Of a DNA stretch of 64,000 nucleotides, positions 28,243 through 37,462 are shown piece after piece. The stretch's first letter is position 1. Every line of letters begins with the position of its first letter. A model generated the notes under the pieces. That model saw only the letters and a program-made list of their open reading frames with translations, searched no databases and was not told the DNA's origin. This DNA is from an uncultured Brevundimonas sp. (lineage in GTDB: Bacteria; Pseudomonadota; Alphaproteobacteria; Caulobacterales; Caulobacteraceae): the NCBI RefSeq assembly GCF_937863155.1, contig NZ_CALMFB010000013.1, positions 1-64,000 on the forward strand, given 5' to 3'. A program made the translations under genes and the position numbers.

Positions 28243-29640
28243 TCAGCCCATGCCGATGGCGTAGCCGGCCGCCACGCCCGACTGGGGCGCCGGGATCGGC
28301 GTGCCTTCGTCGGCGTATTCGTTCAGCTTGTTGCGCAGGGTGCGGATCGAGATGCCCAGGATGTTGGCCGCGTGGGTGCGGTTGCCCAGGCAGTGGCCCA
28401 GGGTGTCCAGGATCAGCGCCTTCTCCATCTGGGCGACGGTCTGGCCGACCATGGATCGCGTCATGGCGTCGGCCGCCTGGGCCGCACGGCCGGCCGGCCC
28501 GGCGTCATAGGTTGCGGGCGTCGTGGCGCCCATCAGCGGCTGGCCGTCCGGCATGCGGATGGCCTCGACGTCGATCTCGGCCCCGGTGGCCAGCAGCACC
28601 GCGCGGTGCATGGCGTTTTCCAGCTCGCGCACATTGCCGGCCCAGCGGTGGGCGACCAGGGCGCGGCGAGCGTCGGCCGACAGGGGGCGCAAGCCCACGC
28701 CGTTGGCGGCGGCGTACTTCTTGATGAAGTGATCGGCCAGCACCGCGATGTCGCCCGGCCGCTCGCGCAGGGCCGGCAGGCGCAGGTTCACGACGTTCAG
28801 CCGGTAAAGAAGGTCTTCGCGGAACACGCCTTCGGCCACGGCCTTGGCCAAGTCGCGGTTGGAGGTGGCGATGATGCGGATATCCACCTTGACCGGCTTG
28901 GTCCCGCCGACGCGGTCGATGACCCGCTCCTGAATGGCGCGCAGCAGCTTGGCCTGCAGGCGGGCGTCCATCTCGCTGATTTCGTCCAGCAGCAGGGTGC
29001 CGCCGTCCGCTTCCTCGAACTTGCCGATGCGGCGGGCGACCGCGCCGGTGAAGGCGCCCTTCTCATGCCCGAACAGTTCGGATTCCAGCAGATTGTCGGG
29101 AATGGCGGCGCAGTTGACGCTGATGAACGGGCGTTCCGCGCGGCGCGAGTTCTGGTGCAGGTAACGGGCCATCACCTCCTTACCGACGCCGCTTTCGCCG
29201 GTGATCAGGATCGAGGCTTCCGACCGCGCCACCTGATCGGCCAGCTGGATCACCGCCTTCATCGACGGGTCGGCCGAGATCATCGGCCGTTCGTCGTCGG
29301 CCACGGCCGACAGCACCGCCGCGATCAGGTCGGCGTCGGGCGGCAGGGGGATGAACTCCTTGGCCCCGGCCTTGATGGCGGCGGCGGCGTCAGAGGCGCC
29401 GGCGTCCACGCCGCAGGCCACCACCGGCACATGGATGCGTTCGGCGTCGTTGGCCGCGATCAGGGCGCCGATGTCGATGCGGTAATCGACCATCAGCAGA
29501 TCCGCCCCCTGCCCCCGGCGCAGTTGCTCGGTCGCCTGGTCCGCGCGTTCGACGTGCTGGACCTTGGCGCCGTGGGCCATGGCCATCTTCACGGCCTGGG
29601 CCAGTTGCCCGCTCAGTCTGCCAACCACCAGAAGCCGCAT
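28243..29640 (-). CDS. flbD: FlbD, sigma-54-dependent flagellar regulator
   Basis: A 465-residue NtrC-type activator: a receiver-like domain with D52, an AAA+ domain with Walker A GESGVGKE (148-155) and the sigma-54-contacting GAFTGA loop (195-200), and a C-terminal Fis-type DNA-binding helix-turn-helix ([20 protein letters not shown]). In Caulobacter FlbD activates the late sigma-54 flagellar genes and represses fliF once the early structure is complete. Its place after fliN matches that gene order. The beta-lactamase gene follows 5 bp later. Confidence 0.94.
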   Translation of the reverse strand: MRLLVVGRLSGQLAQAVKMAMAHGAKVQHVERADQATEQLRRGQGADLLMVDYRIDIGALIAANDAERIHVPVVACGVDAGASDAAAAIKAGAKEFIPLPPDADLIAAVLSAVADDERPMISADPSMKAVIQLADQVARSEASILITGESGVGKEVMARYLHQNSRRAERPFISVNCAAIPDNLLESELFGHEKGAFTGAVARRIGKFEEADGGTLLLDEISEMDARLQAKLLRAIQERVIDRVGGTKPVKVDIRIIATSNRDLAKAVAEGVFREDLLYRLNVVNLRLPALRERPGDIAVLADHFIKKYAAANGVGLRPLSADARRALVAHRWAGNVRELENAMHRAVLLATGAEIDVEAIRMPDGQPLMGATTPATYDAGPAGRAAQAADAMTRSMVGQTVAQMEKALILDTLGHCLGNRTHAANILGISIRTLRNKLNEYADEGTPIPAPQSGVAAGYAIGMG

Positions 29641-29677
29641 GGGTCTTCTCCTTTAAATCTCTACAGCCGGTCGCCGA

Positions 29678-30013
29678 TCAGGCGCCCGAATCCTCGGTCT
29701 TGATGATTTCCGTCATGGTCACACCCAGACGGTCCTCGACCACCACCACCTCGCCCCGCGCCACCAGGCGGTTGTTGACGAAGATGTCGATGGCCTCGCC
29801 GACCTTGCGATCCAGCTCCAGCACCGATCCGGCGTTCAGCTTCAGCAACTGGGCCACCGACATGTGCGCCTTGCCCAGAACGGCCGAGATGTTCACCGGC
29901 ACGTCGAACACGGTCGACAGATCGGCGGCGGACTTTTCGCCCGCATCATCGGTGGTGGTCAGGGCGGTGGAGTCCGGGAACTCTTCCAGGGCCAGGTCTT
30001 CGGGCGTGCTCAC
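29678..30013 (-). CDS. fliN: Flagellar switch protein FliN
   Basis: A 111-residue FliN with the SpoA-type C-terminal domain (DVPVNISAVLGKAHMSVAQLLKLNAGSVLEL, then NRLVARGEVVVVEDRLGVTMTEI). FliN forms the lower ring of the C-ring, binds CheY-P and docks the export ATPase complex. The N-terminal ~30 residues are an acidic, divergent extension. Its start overlaps the fliH stop by 4 bp. Confidence 0.96.
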   Translation of the reverse strand: MSTPEDLALEEFPDSTALTTTDDAGEKSAADLSTVFDVPVNISAVLGKAHMSVAQLLKLNAGSVLELDRKVGEAIDIFVNNRLVARGEVVVVEDRLGVTMTEIIKTEDSGA

Positions 30014-30669
30014 AGGTCGCTCCCATCCATCAGGGGTTCGGCGTGTCCGGCCTCGGCGGCCAGGGCGGCGATCACGGCTTCGGCCATGCGCCGGGCGCAG
30101 GCGTCGGGATCATAGTCGGCCCGGCCATCGGCCCATTCCAGGGTGAAGGCGGCGGGGGATGCGCCGGGCGCGTCGCGGAACATCACCGACCCGGCGTAAC
30201 CGGCGTCGGCGCACAGCCCCTCGATGACCCGGCGGCCCTCGTCATCCAGTCCGGCGGCGTGCACCACCAGACGCGGCGAGGCGTCGATTTCCTGGGCCAG
30301 GGTCTCCAGCGCCGACTTCAGCGGACCCTGCGGAAAACGGTCCAGCGCTGCGGCGGCGATCACGCGCCCGGCGGCCAGCGCCAGTTCGGCGGACTGTTCG
30401 CGATGCGCCTGGGCCACGGCGCCCAGGGCCGGCAGGGACTGGGCCAAAGCCTGGGCGATGGTCGACAGGGCCATGGCGCGCACGGCGTCCGCCTCGGCCA
30501 GGGCCGCCTGACGCGCCTCCAGACGCGCCTGGGCCATCATGGCCTCGACCTCGGCCGGGGCGTAGGCGCGCTTCATCGGCCGGAACTCGGTCGTGCGCAG
30601 CACGCGGCCGTCGGCGGCGAACTCGGTGTCGAAGGCGAAGGGGCGGGAGGTGGCGAGGTGCGCGGTCAT
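30010..30669 (-). CDS. fliH: FliH/FlbE flagellar export regulator
   Basis: A 219-residue protein with an Ala/Gln-rich coiled-coil region (about 40-90), then a FliH-like C-terminal domain (PRLVVHAAGLDDEGRRVIEGL). It should regulate the export ATPase FliI and link it to FliN; in Caulobacter this gene was called flbE. Between fliG (1 bp gap) and fliN (4-bp overlap). Identification is by position plus composition, because the family is weakly conserved. Confidence 0.85.
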   Translation of the reverse strand: MTAHLATSRPFAFDTEFAADGRVLRTTEFRPMKRAYAPAEVEAMMAQARLEARQAALAEADAVRAMALSTIAQALAQSLPALGAVAQAHREQSAELALAAGRVIAAAALDRFPQGPLKSALETLAQEIDASPRLVVHAAGLDDEGRRVIEGLCADAGYAGSVMFRDAPGASPAAFTLEWADGRADYDPDACARRMAEAVIAALAAEAGHAEPLMDGSDL

Positions 30670-30670
30670 G

Positions 30671-31705
30671 TCAGTAGATCAACTCGTCGTCGCCGCCCTG
30701 GCCGACCAGCATGATCTCGCCCTTGGCGGCCAGATCCTTGGCCACCTGGACCATGGCCATCTGCGACGTGTCGACGTCCTTCAGCCGCACCGGCCCCATG
30801 GCCTCCATGTCCTCGCGCATGATCTTGGACGCGCGTTCGGACATGTTGGAGAAGAACAGTTCGCGCAGGGATTCCGAAGCGCCCTTCAGCGCCAGGGCCA
30901 GCTGGTCCTTCTCGACCGCGCGCAACAGGGTCTGGATGCCGCCAGGGTCCAGCTTGGCCAGATCCTCGAACACGAACATCAGGGCGCGGATGCGTTCGGC
31001 CGCCTCGCGATTGCGTTCCTCCAGCGCGCCGATGAAGCGGGCCTCGGTCTGGCGGTCGAAGCTGTTGAAGATCTCGGCCATCATCTCGTGGCTGTCGCGC
31101 TTGGAGGTGCGAGCCAGGTTCGACATGAATTCGGTGCGCAGCGTCTGCTCGATCTTGTCCAGGATCTCGCGCTGGACCGGCTCCATCCGCAGCATCCGCT
31201 GGACGCATTCCAGGGCGAAGTCCTCGGGCAGGCTGGTCAGCACCCGCGCGGCGTGGTCCGACTTGATCTTGGACAGGACCACCGCGACCGTCTGGGGGTA
31301 TTCGTTCTTCAGATAGTTGGCCAGGACCGCTTCGTTCACATTGCCCAGCTTGTCCCACATGGTCCGGCCGGCCGGACCGCGGATCTCCTCCATCAGGCCT
31401 TCGACGCGGTCGGACGGCATGAAAGAGGCCAACAGACGCTGGGTCTGTTCGAAACTGCCCAGCACCGAGCCCGAGCCGCTCATGCCCGAGACGAACTCGA
31501 TCAACAGCTCCTCGACCACGGCCGCCGACACCGAGCCCAGGCCGGCCATGGCCTGAGACACCTCTTTCAGCTCGTCATCGTCCAGGTTCTGCCACAGGCG
31601 GGTATGCTCCTCGCCCAGGGACAACAGGATGACGGCCGCCTTTTCAGGCCCGGTCAGCTTTCGGGGATCGTCGACCGCCGCCTTTTTGTTGATCAGGCGC
31701 GCCAT
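30671..31705 (-). CDS. fliG: Flagellar motor switch protein FliG
   Basis: A 344-residue full-length FliG with N-terminal ([23 protein letters not shown]), middle ([26 protein letters not shown]) and C-terminal domains. The C-terminal torque helix carries the charged residues that meet the stator ([29 protein letters not shown]). It forms the C-ring on FliF. Its ATG overlaps the fliF stop (TGATG), typical of this operon. Confidence 0.97.
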   Translation of the reverse strand: MARLINKKAAVDDPRKLTGPEKAAVILLSLGEEHTRLWQNLDDDELKEVSQAMAGLGSVSAAVVEELLIEFVSGMSGSGSVLGSFEQTQRLLASFMPSDRVEGLMEEIRGPAGRTMWDKLGNVNEAVLANYLKNEYPQTVAVVLSKIKSDHAARVLTSLPEDFALECVQRMLRMEPVQREILDKIEQTLRTEFMSNLARTSKRDSHEMMAEIFNSFDRQTEARFIGALEERNREAAERIRALMFVFEDLAKLDPGGIQTLLRAVEKDQLALALKGASESLRELFFSNMSERASKIMREDMEAMGPVRLKDVDTSQMAMVQVAKDLAAKGEIMLVGQGGDDELIY

Positions 31706-33357
31706 CAGCCTTCATGCACCCAGCTGCGCAGGATGGCGGTCGATTCCTCGGGGTGTTTCTCGACGAACTCGGCGACCTTCTTGATCGAGGACGCCTTCAC
31801 CTGGCCTTCGATGCGGGCGATGTCCAGGCGCTGGTCCATGTCGGACGGGCCGCCCAGATGGCCCGCCACCTCGCCGCCGCCGGCGCCGCCGACCAGCGAG
31901 GTCTGAAGCTGAGTGATCTGCGCCCCGCCCGCGCCGCCGGTCATGCCGGCCAGGGCGGGCACGCCGCCCGCGCCCGTCGCCGTCTTCAGCAAGGGCCGCA
32001 GCACGAAGAAGATCAGCAGCAGGCCGGTGACCAGCAGCACCAGCAGCTCGACCCCGCGCATGATGTCGTTCTTGTTGAAGTCGAACAGCGAGCCCTTGGC
32101 CTCGGCGCCGCCTTCCAGACCCGACGTGTCGCGGGCGAAGCGGGTTCCGACGACCTCGATCTTGTCGCCCCGTTCGGTGTTAATGCCCACGGCGGCGGCG
32201 ACCAGGGCCTTGATCTGTTCGATCTCCTGGGCCGTGCGCGGGGTGAAGGTCGGCTCGGCCCCATTGGCGCCCGGCGCATATTTGCCGTCCACGGCCACCG
32301 AGACCGACAGACGCTTGACCTCGCCCGGTTCGCGCACCGTGGTCGTGGTGGTGTTCGAGATTTCGTAGTTGGTCGTTTCGGTGTTCTGGGTCGAGCGCGA
32401 ACCGACCGGCGTGGTGTTCGGGGCCTGGCCGCCGGGGATATTGTTGGTCGCGGTCGCCGCGCCGTCCGAAACGCCCGTCGTGTCCTGGTCTTCCGTGCCG
32501 TTGGTCGAGGTCGAGCGCACGACCTGGCCGTCGGGATCGAACTTCTGCTCCTGGGTGGTCTGGCGGCTGTGGTCGATCTCGGCCGTCACCTGAACCCGCG
32601 CGGCGCCGGCGCCGACCACGCCCTCGACGATGTCCTTGATGCGGGCCTGCATCTGGGCCTCGGTGGTGGCGCGCGCCTCTTCGGCCGAGGCCGTGCTGAA
32701 CGCCCCGCCTTCGGACCCGGCGGCCAGGGTGCGGTTGGCGGTGTCGGTGACCGTGACCTTCTCGGGCTTCAGGCCAGGAACCGACGAGGCCACGACGTTG
32801 CGGATGCCTTGGACCTGTTCGCCGCTGAGGGCGCGGCCGCCCACGCCCACCACGACGGCGGCGGTCGGCTCGGCCGCCTGGGCCTGGAACATCTCGCGGC
32901 GCGGCATGACGATGTGGACCCGCGCGGTGTTGATGCCGCGATAGGCCAGGATGGTGCGGGCTAGTTCGCCTTCCAGCGCGCGCTTTTCGTTCAGATTCTG
33001 CTGGAACTCGGTCTGACCGAGGACCGACTGGTTGTCGAAGATCTCGTAGCCGACCGACCCGGAGGTCACCAATCCCTTGGACGCCACCAGCATCCGCGCC
33101 GTGCCCACCTCGTCGCGATGGACCATGACGGTCGAGCCGTCGCCCCGGCTGGCGTATTTGATGCCCGCCTGGTCCAGGGCGGCGGTGACTTCGCCCGCCT
33201 CGGCCAGGTCCAGGTTCGAGAACAGCAGGGCGTCCGGCGCCTGGCCCATGCGCAGCATGACGGCCACCAGCACGGCGGCCACGCCCGCGGCCACGCCCAG
33301 CACCACGGTCAGGCGACCGATACCGAATCTCTGCAACGCCGCCGTAAAGCCGCCCAC
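31705..33357 (-). CDS. fliF: Flagellar MS-ring protein FliF
   Basis: A 550-residue MS-ring protein: transmembrane helix 1 near residues 16-37, ring-building motifs ([19 protein letters not shown]), a long Thr/Asn-rich periplasmic segment and helix 2 near 440-462 ([22 protein letters not shown]), with a C-terminal FliG-binding tail. The start is GTG at 33357; no strong ribosome-binding site is visible, so the N terminus is a little uncertain. First gene of the fliF-fliG-fliH-fliN-flbD cluster, with a TTAA dyad upstream. Confidence 0.95.
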   Translation of the reverse strand: MGGFTAALQRFGIGRLTVVLGVAAGVAAVLVAVMLRMGQAPDALLFSNLDLAEAGEVTAALDQAGIKYASRGDGSTVMVHRDEVGTARMLVASKGLVTSGSVGYEIFDNQSVLGQTEFQQNLNEKRALEGELARTILAYRGINTARVHIVMPRREMFQAQAAEPTAAVVVGVGGRALSGEQVQGIRNVVASSVPGLKPEKVTVTDTANRTLAAGSEGGAFSTASAEEARATTEAQMQARIKDIVEGVVGAGAARVQVTAEIDHSRQTTQEQKFDPDGQVVRSTSTNGTEDQDTTGVSDGAATATNNIPGGQAPNTTPVGSRSTQNTETTNYEISNTTTTTVREPGEVKRLSVSVAVDGKYAPGANGAEPTFTPRTAQEIEQIKALVAAAVGINTERGDKIEVVGTRFARDTSGLEGGAEAKGSLFDFNKNDIMRGVELLVLLVTGLLLIFFVLRPLLKTATGAGGVPALAGMTGGAGGAQITQLQTSLVGGAGGGEVAGHLGGPSDMDQRLDIARIEGQVKASSIKKVAEFVEKHPEESTAILRSWVHEG

Positions 33358-33436
33358 GCGCCCCGCCCGAAACTACTGACGGGAGACACCGTGCTGCCCG
33401 CTAGGCAGAAAGTGCCGCCCCCATGGTAAACGGGGC

Positions 33437-33452
33437 GTTAAGCGGCCTTAAC
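33437..33452 (-). promoter_or_regulatory. CtrA-like TTAA dyad upstream of fliF
   Basis: GTTAAG-CGGC-CTTAAC is a perfect dyad of TTAA half-sites (spacing 6) about 80 bp upstream of the fliF start. In Caulobacter fliF is an early flagellar gene activated by CtrA, whose canonical box has spacing 7. It is also the right position for a class II promoter. Candidate only. Confidence 0.45.
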
Positions 33453-33474
33453 GAAACGACGCGGAACGCCGAAA

Positions 33475-34566
33475 TCAGGCCGCCTTGCGAGCCTCGGCCT
33501 TCTGGTCGGCGGCGGCGCGGATGCGGGCTTCGGCGATGGCGTCGGCGATCTGGTGCGTCGGGCGTTTTTCGGTCGCCGAACGGTCCAGGATCTCTTCCAG
33601 CGTCTGCATCAGGCGCACCAGCTTGCCCTCGACCCAGTCGGCGTCATAGGCGCCGCCGGTCTGACGCGCGGTCATTTCCGAGGCCACATTGATGATGCCG
33701 CCGCCATTGATGACATAGTCGGGCGCATAGAGGACGCCGCGGTCGAACAGGGCCTGGCCGATGTCCGCCGTGGCCAGCTGGTTGTTGGCGGCGCCGACCA
33801 CCGCCTTGACCGTCAGACGATCCAGCGTTTCCGGGTTCAGCGTCGCGCCCAGGGCGCAGGGGGCGTAGATGTCGGCCTTGACGTCATAGATGGCGTCGGG
33901 GGCCACGATCTCGGCGCCGGTGCGCGAGGCGACTTCCGACAGGACGGCGGTGTTGACGTCGGTCATGACCAGCTTGGCGCCGGCCTTGTGCAGCTTGTCG
34001 GCCAGATAGCCGCCGACGTGGCCCACGCCCTGCATCGCCACGGTCAGGCCGGTCAGGTCGTCCTGTTTCCACAGGCGGCGCGCCACGACCAGGGTCGAGC
34101 GGAACACGCCTTCGGCCGTCACCGGGCTGGGATCGCCCGAGGCTTCGGGCCCGTCTTTCAGGCCCAGAACATAGGGGGTTTCCTTACGCGCCTCGGCGAT
34201 GTCCGCCACCGACACGCCGACGTCCTCGGCCGAATAATAGCAGCCGCCCAGGGTGTTCAGCGCGCGGCCGAAGGCGCGGAACAGCTCCGGCGTCTTCTGG
34301 GTGCGGCTGTCGCCGATGATGACCGACTTGCCGCCGCCCATCTCCAGATCGGCGATGGCGTTCTTGTAGCTCATGCCCCTGGACAGGCGCAGCACATCCT
34401 CCAGCGCCTCGGCCGAAGAGGCGTAGTTCCACATGCGGCAACCGCCGACCGCCGGACCCCGCGCGGTCGAGTGCACTGCAACAATGGCCTTGAGGCCTGT
34501 CTTTTCATCGAAAAAGCTGTGAACGCCTTCGTGGTTCGCGAAGGACGGGGAATCGAACAGCGTCAT
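33475..34566 (-). CDS. Leucine/valine-type amino-acid dehydrogenase
   Basis: A 363-residue member of the Glu/Leu/Phe/Val dehydrogenase family. The catalytic lysines K68 and K80 lie in GMSYKNAIADLEMGGGKSVI, and the NAD-binding GVGHVGGYLADKL is near residue 175. It should deaminate a branched-chain or aromatic amino acid to its keto acid with NAD+. The exact substrate cannot be read. The ATG at 34566 is chosen because homology begins there. It follows fliF on the same strand but with an independent upstream region. Confidence 0.9.
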   Translation of the reverse strand: MTLFDSPSFANHEGVHSFFDEKTGLKAIVAVHSTARGPAVGGCRMWNYASSAEALEDVLRLSRGMSYKNAIADLEMGGGKSVIIGDSRTQKTPELFRAFGRALNTLGGCYYSAEDVGVSVADIAEARKETPYVLGLKDGPEASGDPSPVTAEGVFRSTLVVARRLWKQDDLTGLTVAMQGVGHVGGYLADKLHKAGAKLVMTDVNTAVLSEVASRTGAEIVAPDAIYDVKADIYAPCALGATLNPETLDRLTVKAVVGAANNQLATADIGQALFDRGVLYAPDYVINGGGIINVASEMTARQTGGAYDADWVEGKLVRLMQTLEEILDRSATEKRPTHQIADAIAEARIRAAADQKAEARKAA

Positions 34567-34647
34567 GCCCAAAACAGGCCTTTCCTGGGGTTTTATTTTT
34601 CTTGGCCGCCAAATACGCCCGAAGGAAGACCGGGGCAAGCTGGGCCT

Positions 34648-35637
34648 TTAGCGGCGCAGCTGGTCCAGCACCCCCGGCGCCGCCGACGGCAGGGCCGCAT
34701 CGGGAGCCAGAAAATAGGCCAGGGCGTCGCGATAGACGGTCTGGGCCTCCAGGTCGCGGTTCAGCAGATGGCGCCCGTTCGGATACCAGGCGGTCCGCAA
34801 CGCCGGGGCCGCCCCCGCCCGCTCCAGCGCCATCCGCATCGGCCTGCGTGCAATCACATGATCCGCGGCGCCATACATCAGCAACGCCGGCCGACGCATC
34901 GCACCGAGGTCCAGCGAGGCCGTCTCCATCAGGTCCACCAGCCCCGACACGGCGTCGAACCGCGTTTCCATTATGCTGGACGGATCGCGGCCGTTGCGGA
35001 TCAGCTCGATCAGATTGTCCGAGGCCATGACCCGGCGCGCCACGAACTGGGGCGTGCCCACCGGCCGGTCGCCCATGGCCCGCGCCGCGACCCACAGGGC
35101 GGCGCCGTTGATCGGACCCTGGCTGGACCAGCCCCAGACGCCGGGCGCCAGCAACAGCACCCGGTCGGCGTCGGGCGGACGGTCCGAGGCGAAGGCGGCG
35201 ATGGCCACCGATCCGCCCATGCTTTCACCCGCCACGATCACCGGAACCCCCGGCCGCGCGGCGCGGACCAGGGCGACCACGTCGCGCAGGTCGTCGGTCA
35301 TCGCCCCCTGCCCGGCCCAGACGCCGCGCCCCGGCGCCCGGCCGAACCCCCGCTGGTCATAGGCCCAGGTCTCGATCCCCTGCTCGGCCCACCAGGGTCC
35401 GGCCAGGCGGAAGGAGGCGGCCGAATCGTTCATGCCGTGCAGGGCCACCACCACGGCCCGGGGCGCCCCGTCCGGCGACCAGCGCAGATAGGGCAACCGC
35501 CCCCCGTCGCGCACCACAAAGGCCTGGTCCTCGATCCGGGCGCCCGCGAACCCGGCCGGCGGCGTCAACGGCGCCTGCACCATCGGCGTGGCGCAGGCCG
35601 ACAGCATCAGGGCCATCAGGATCACGGCCCGTTTCAC
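34648..35637 (-). CDS. Alpha/beta hydrolase lipoprotein (lysophospholipase-like)
   Basis: A 329-residue lipoprotein: signal with lipobox LSAC (Cys15), then an alpha/beta hydrolase with nucleophile S139 in GESMGG, acid D259 (YGAADHV) and H290 (NGRHLL). It resembles monoacylglycerol lipase/lysophospholipase enzymes, though the substrate is open. The start is GTG at 35637, overlapping the uracil-DNA-glycosylase stop (GTGA), which indicates coupling; the longer open frame to 35958 is not used. Confidence 0.88.
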   Translation of the reverse strand: MKRAVILMALMLSACATPMVQAPLTPPAGFAGARIEDQAFVVRDGGRLPYLRWSPDGAPRAVVVALHGMNDSAASFRLAGPWWAEQGIETWAYDQRGFGRAPGRGVWAGQGAMTDDLRDVVALVRAARPGVPVIVAGESMGGSVAIAAFASDRPPDADRVLLLAPGVWGWSSQGPINGAALWVAARAMGDRPVGTPQFVARRVMASDNLIELIRNGRDPSSIMETRFDAVSGLVDLMETASLDLGAMRRPALLMYGAADHVIARRPMRMALERAGAAPALRTAWYPNGRHLLNRDLEAQTVYRDALAYFLAPDAALPSAAPGVLDQLRR

Positions 35638-36221
35638 GCCAGCATCTCGCGCACCCGCGCCCTCAGATGCGGAACCACTTCGGCCTCGAACCACGGATTC
35701 CGCTTCAGCCACGCCGTATTGCGCCACGACGGGTGCGGCAGCGGCAGGATGGCCGGGCCATAGTCGCGCCAGGCGCGCACCGTCTCGGTCATGTTCGACT
35801 TCATCCGATCCTTCAGCGCCCACGCCTGCGCATAGCCGCCGACCAGCAGCGTCAGCTCGACCCGCGGCAGACTGGCCAGCAATCGCGACCGCCACAAGGC
35901 GGCGCAGCGCGGCGGCGGCGGATAGTCGCCGCCCTTGGGCGCCGTGCCGGGATAGCAAAAGGCCTGGGCCGCCACCCCGATGCGCGGATCGGCATAGAAG
36001 GTGGCGAAATCCACCCCCATCCAGTCGCGCAGCCGGTCGCCCGACGGATCGGTGAAGGGCAGACCGCTTTCATGCACCCGCCGCCCCGGCGCCTGGCCGC
36101 AGATCAGCAGTCGGGTTTCGCCTGCGACCATGACCACCGGGCGCGGCGTATGCGGCAACTCGCCCGCACAGGCCCGGCAGGCGCGGATGTCGTCCAGAAC
36201 GGCTGAAAGATCAGCCATCAT
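35634..36221 (-). CDS. Uracil-DNA glycosylase family protein
   Basis: A 195-residue member of the uracil-DNA glycosylase superfamily: GQAPGRRVHESG (42-53) and the HPSWRN motif (163-168) correspond to the two active-site loops. The N-terminal Cys pair (C15, C18) resembles part of the metal or cluster site of some families, but the full set is not visible. It probably acts on damaged bases or is a divergent relative without proven activity. It overlaps the DUF3253 gene by 11 bp upstream and the hydrolase by 4 bp downstream. Confidence 0.85.
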   Translation of the reverse strand: MMADLSAVLDDIRACRACAGELPHTPRPVVMVAGETRLLICGQAPGRRVHESGLPFTDPSGDRLRDWMGVDFATFYADPRIGVAAQAFCYPGTAPKGGDYPPPPRCAALWRSRLLASLPRVELTLLVGGYAQAWALKDRMKSNMTETVRAWRDYGPAILPLPHPSWRNTAWLKRNPWFEAEVVPHLRARVREMLA

Positions 36222-36525
36222 CCTCTTCAGACACCGGAGGCAGGGCCGCCCTGGCCGCCGTCGCCTCTTCGGGCGTGGGGTGACGCAGGCGGATGACGCC
36301 TTTCATCTGGGCCGGGTCGATCGGCTTGCCCTTCTTGGTGATGGTCAGCCGACCCTCACGCATCAGGCCCAGGGCCGTGGCCTTCACGCGCGGCAGCATG
36401 CGCTGCCACTGTTCGGGCTGCAGCGCCTTGGCCACGTCGGACGGCTCGATGCTCTTGCCGTTGTCGCCCCTGGGGTCGACGGCCGACAGTTTTTCGAAGA
36501 TGGCGGATTCGATGGGGTCGCTCAT
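36211..36525 (-). CDS. DUF3253-domain protein
   Basis: A ~104-residue protein matching DUF3253 (SIEPSDVAKALQPEQWQRMLPRVKATALGLMREGRLTI), a small winged-helix-like domain. The function is unknown. The ATG at 36525 with AGGGA just upstream is preferred to the one at 36543. It overlaps the uracil-DNA glycosylase gene by 11 bp, suggesting linked expression, and is divergent from the thioesterase gene. Confidence 0.8.
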   Translation of the reverse strand: MSDPIESAIFEKLSAVDPRGDNGKSIEPSDVAKALQPEQWQRMLPRVKATALGLMREGRLTITKKGKPIDPAQMKGVIRLRHPTPEEATAARAALPPVSEEDDG

Positions 36526-36613
36526 CGTCCCTATATGCTGCATTGCGAGAGCGGAAAGAAGGCGGATCCCGCCTCAAGCAGCGCGACTGCGCGATAGGCG
36601 AAAGAAAAAGGTC

Positions 36614-37045
36614 ATGGTTGCGAAAGTCACGGTCACCGAGGGCGAGTTCACCGGCTGGGAGACCTATGACCTGCACGGCACCTTCGATCAGGTGGTGGGG
36701 CCCTTCTATTTCCGGCCCGACCCCGACGGACGCATGCGCTGCGCCTTCCGGGCCGAGGCCAAGCACATGAACGCCGGCGGCCGCATGCATGGCGGCTGTC
36801 TGATGACTTTCGCCGACATCGCCCTGTTCCAGACCGCCTATCAGGAGATGGAGGGCAAGAACGGCGTGACCGTTCAGCTGGATTCCACCCTGGTGGACGG
36901 CGTCTATGAAGGCGAACTGGTCGAGGCGACCGGCGAAGTGGTGCGCGCGGGCGGCTCGCTGATCTTCGTGCGCGGTCAGATCACGGTGGAGGCGCGCACG
37001 GTGATGACGTTTTCGGGAGTGATCCGGAAATTCGGGCCGAGGTGA
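36614..37045 (+). CDS. PaaI-type hotdog thioesterase
   Basis: A 143-residue hotdog-fold protein with the PaaI-type active-site segment N53-A-G-G-R-M-H59-G-G. It should hydrolyse an acyl-CoA or acyl-ACP thioester; the substrate is unknown. A clean ATG at 36614 fixes the start; the longer frame to 36293 is a shadow of the DUF3253 gene. Confidence 0.88.
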   Translation: MVAKVTVTEGEFTGWETYDLHGTFDQVVGPFYFRPDPDGRMRCAFRAEAKHMNAGGRMHGGCLMTFADIALFQTAYQEMEGKNGVTVQLDSTLVDGVYEGELVEATGEVVRAGGSLIFVRGQITVEARTVMTFSGVIRKFGPR

Positions 37046-37077
37046 AGTCTGAAGTCCCGCTGAGGGCGGATTGAGAC

Positions 37078-37404
37078 CTAAGGCTTCCGGCGAATGGACC
37101 TGCGTATGGCTCGCCAGTAGACGGCTAAAAGAACTCCAGACACGCCGATGGCCCAGACGGCGCTCAGACCGAGCCCCACATACCATATGGCGTTACGTGA
37201 CCAGCCGAGCTGGTCGGAGACGATGATCGGAAGAAACGGCGCGAAGGCTAACAGCAAGAATTTGGCATCAACCCGTTCCGACCTTGAATAGCCAGAAAGG
37301 CGCTGGCCGGCGTTCTTGCCCTCGCCCATCTGCAACAAGGCCGTCTCTTTCTGACGCGCCCAGTCGGCCAGCAGCTTTTGAAGAGACGAGAACGGCGTCA
37401 ACAT
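37078..37404 (-). CDS. Small membrane protein, unrecognised
   Basis: A possible 108-residue protein with two hydrophobic helices (FLLLAFAPFLPIIVS and NAIWYVGLGLSAVWAIGVSGVLLAVYW) and a basic C terminus. Codon use looks less GC-skewed than its neighbours. I recognise no family and the reading frame is only moderately convincing. It may be an acquired or lineage-specific gene. Confidence 0.5.
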   Translation of the reverse strand: MLTPFSSLQKLLADWARQKETALLQMGEGKNAGQRLSGYSRSERVDAKFLLLAFAPFLPIIVSDQLGWSRNAIWYVGLGLSAVWAIGVSGVLLAVYWRAIRRSIRRKP

Positions 37405-37462
37405 CGCCCATCTATCCGATCAACCGCCCCTGTCCGCAACAGGACTTAAGCCGTCCGCGATC

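Noticed and set aside
25139..28264. 1041-residue open frame antisense to flhA and the beta-lactamase gene
   Set aside because: Frame shadow of two clear genes; composition (Gln, Arg, His-rich) is typical of antisense frames in high-GC DNA.
33358..33436. Sigma-54 promoter (GG-N10-GC) upstream of fliF
   Set aside because: The GGCAC...TGC elements on the minus strand have 8 bases between GG and GC, not 10. fliF is an early gene and not expected to use sigma-54.
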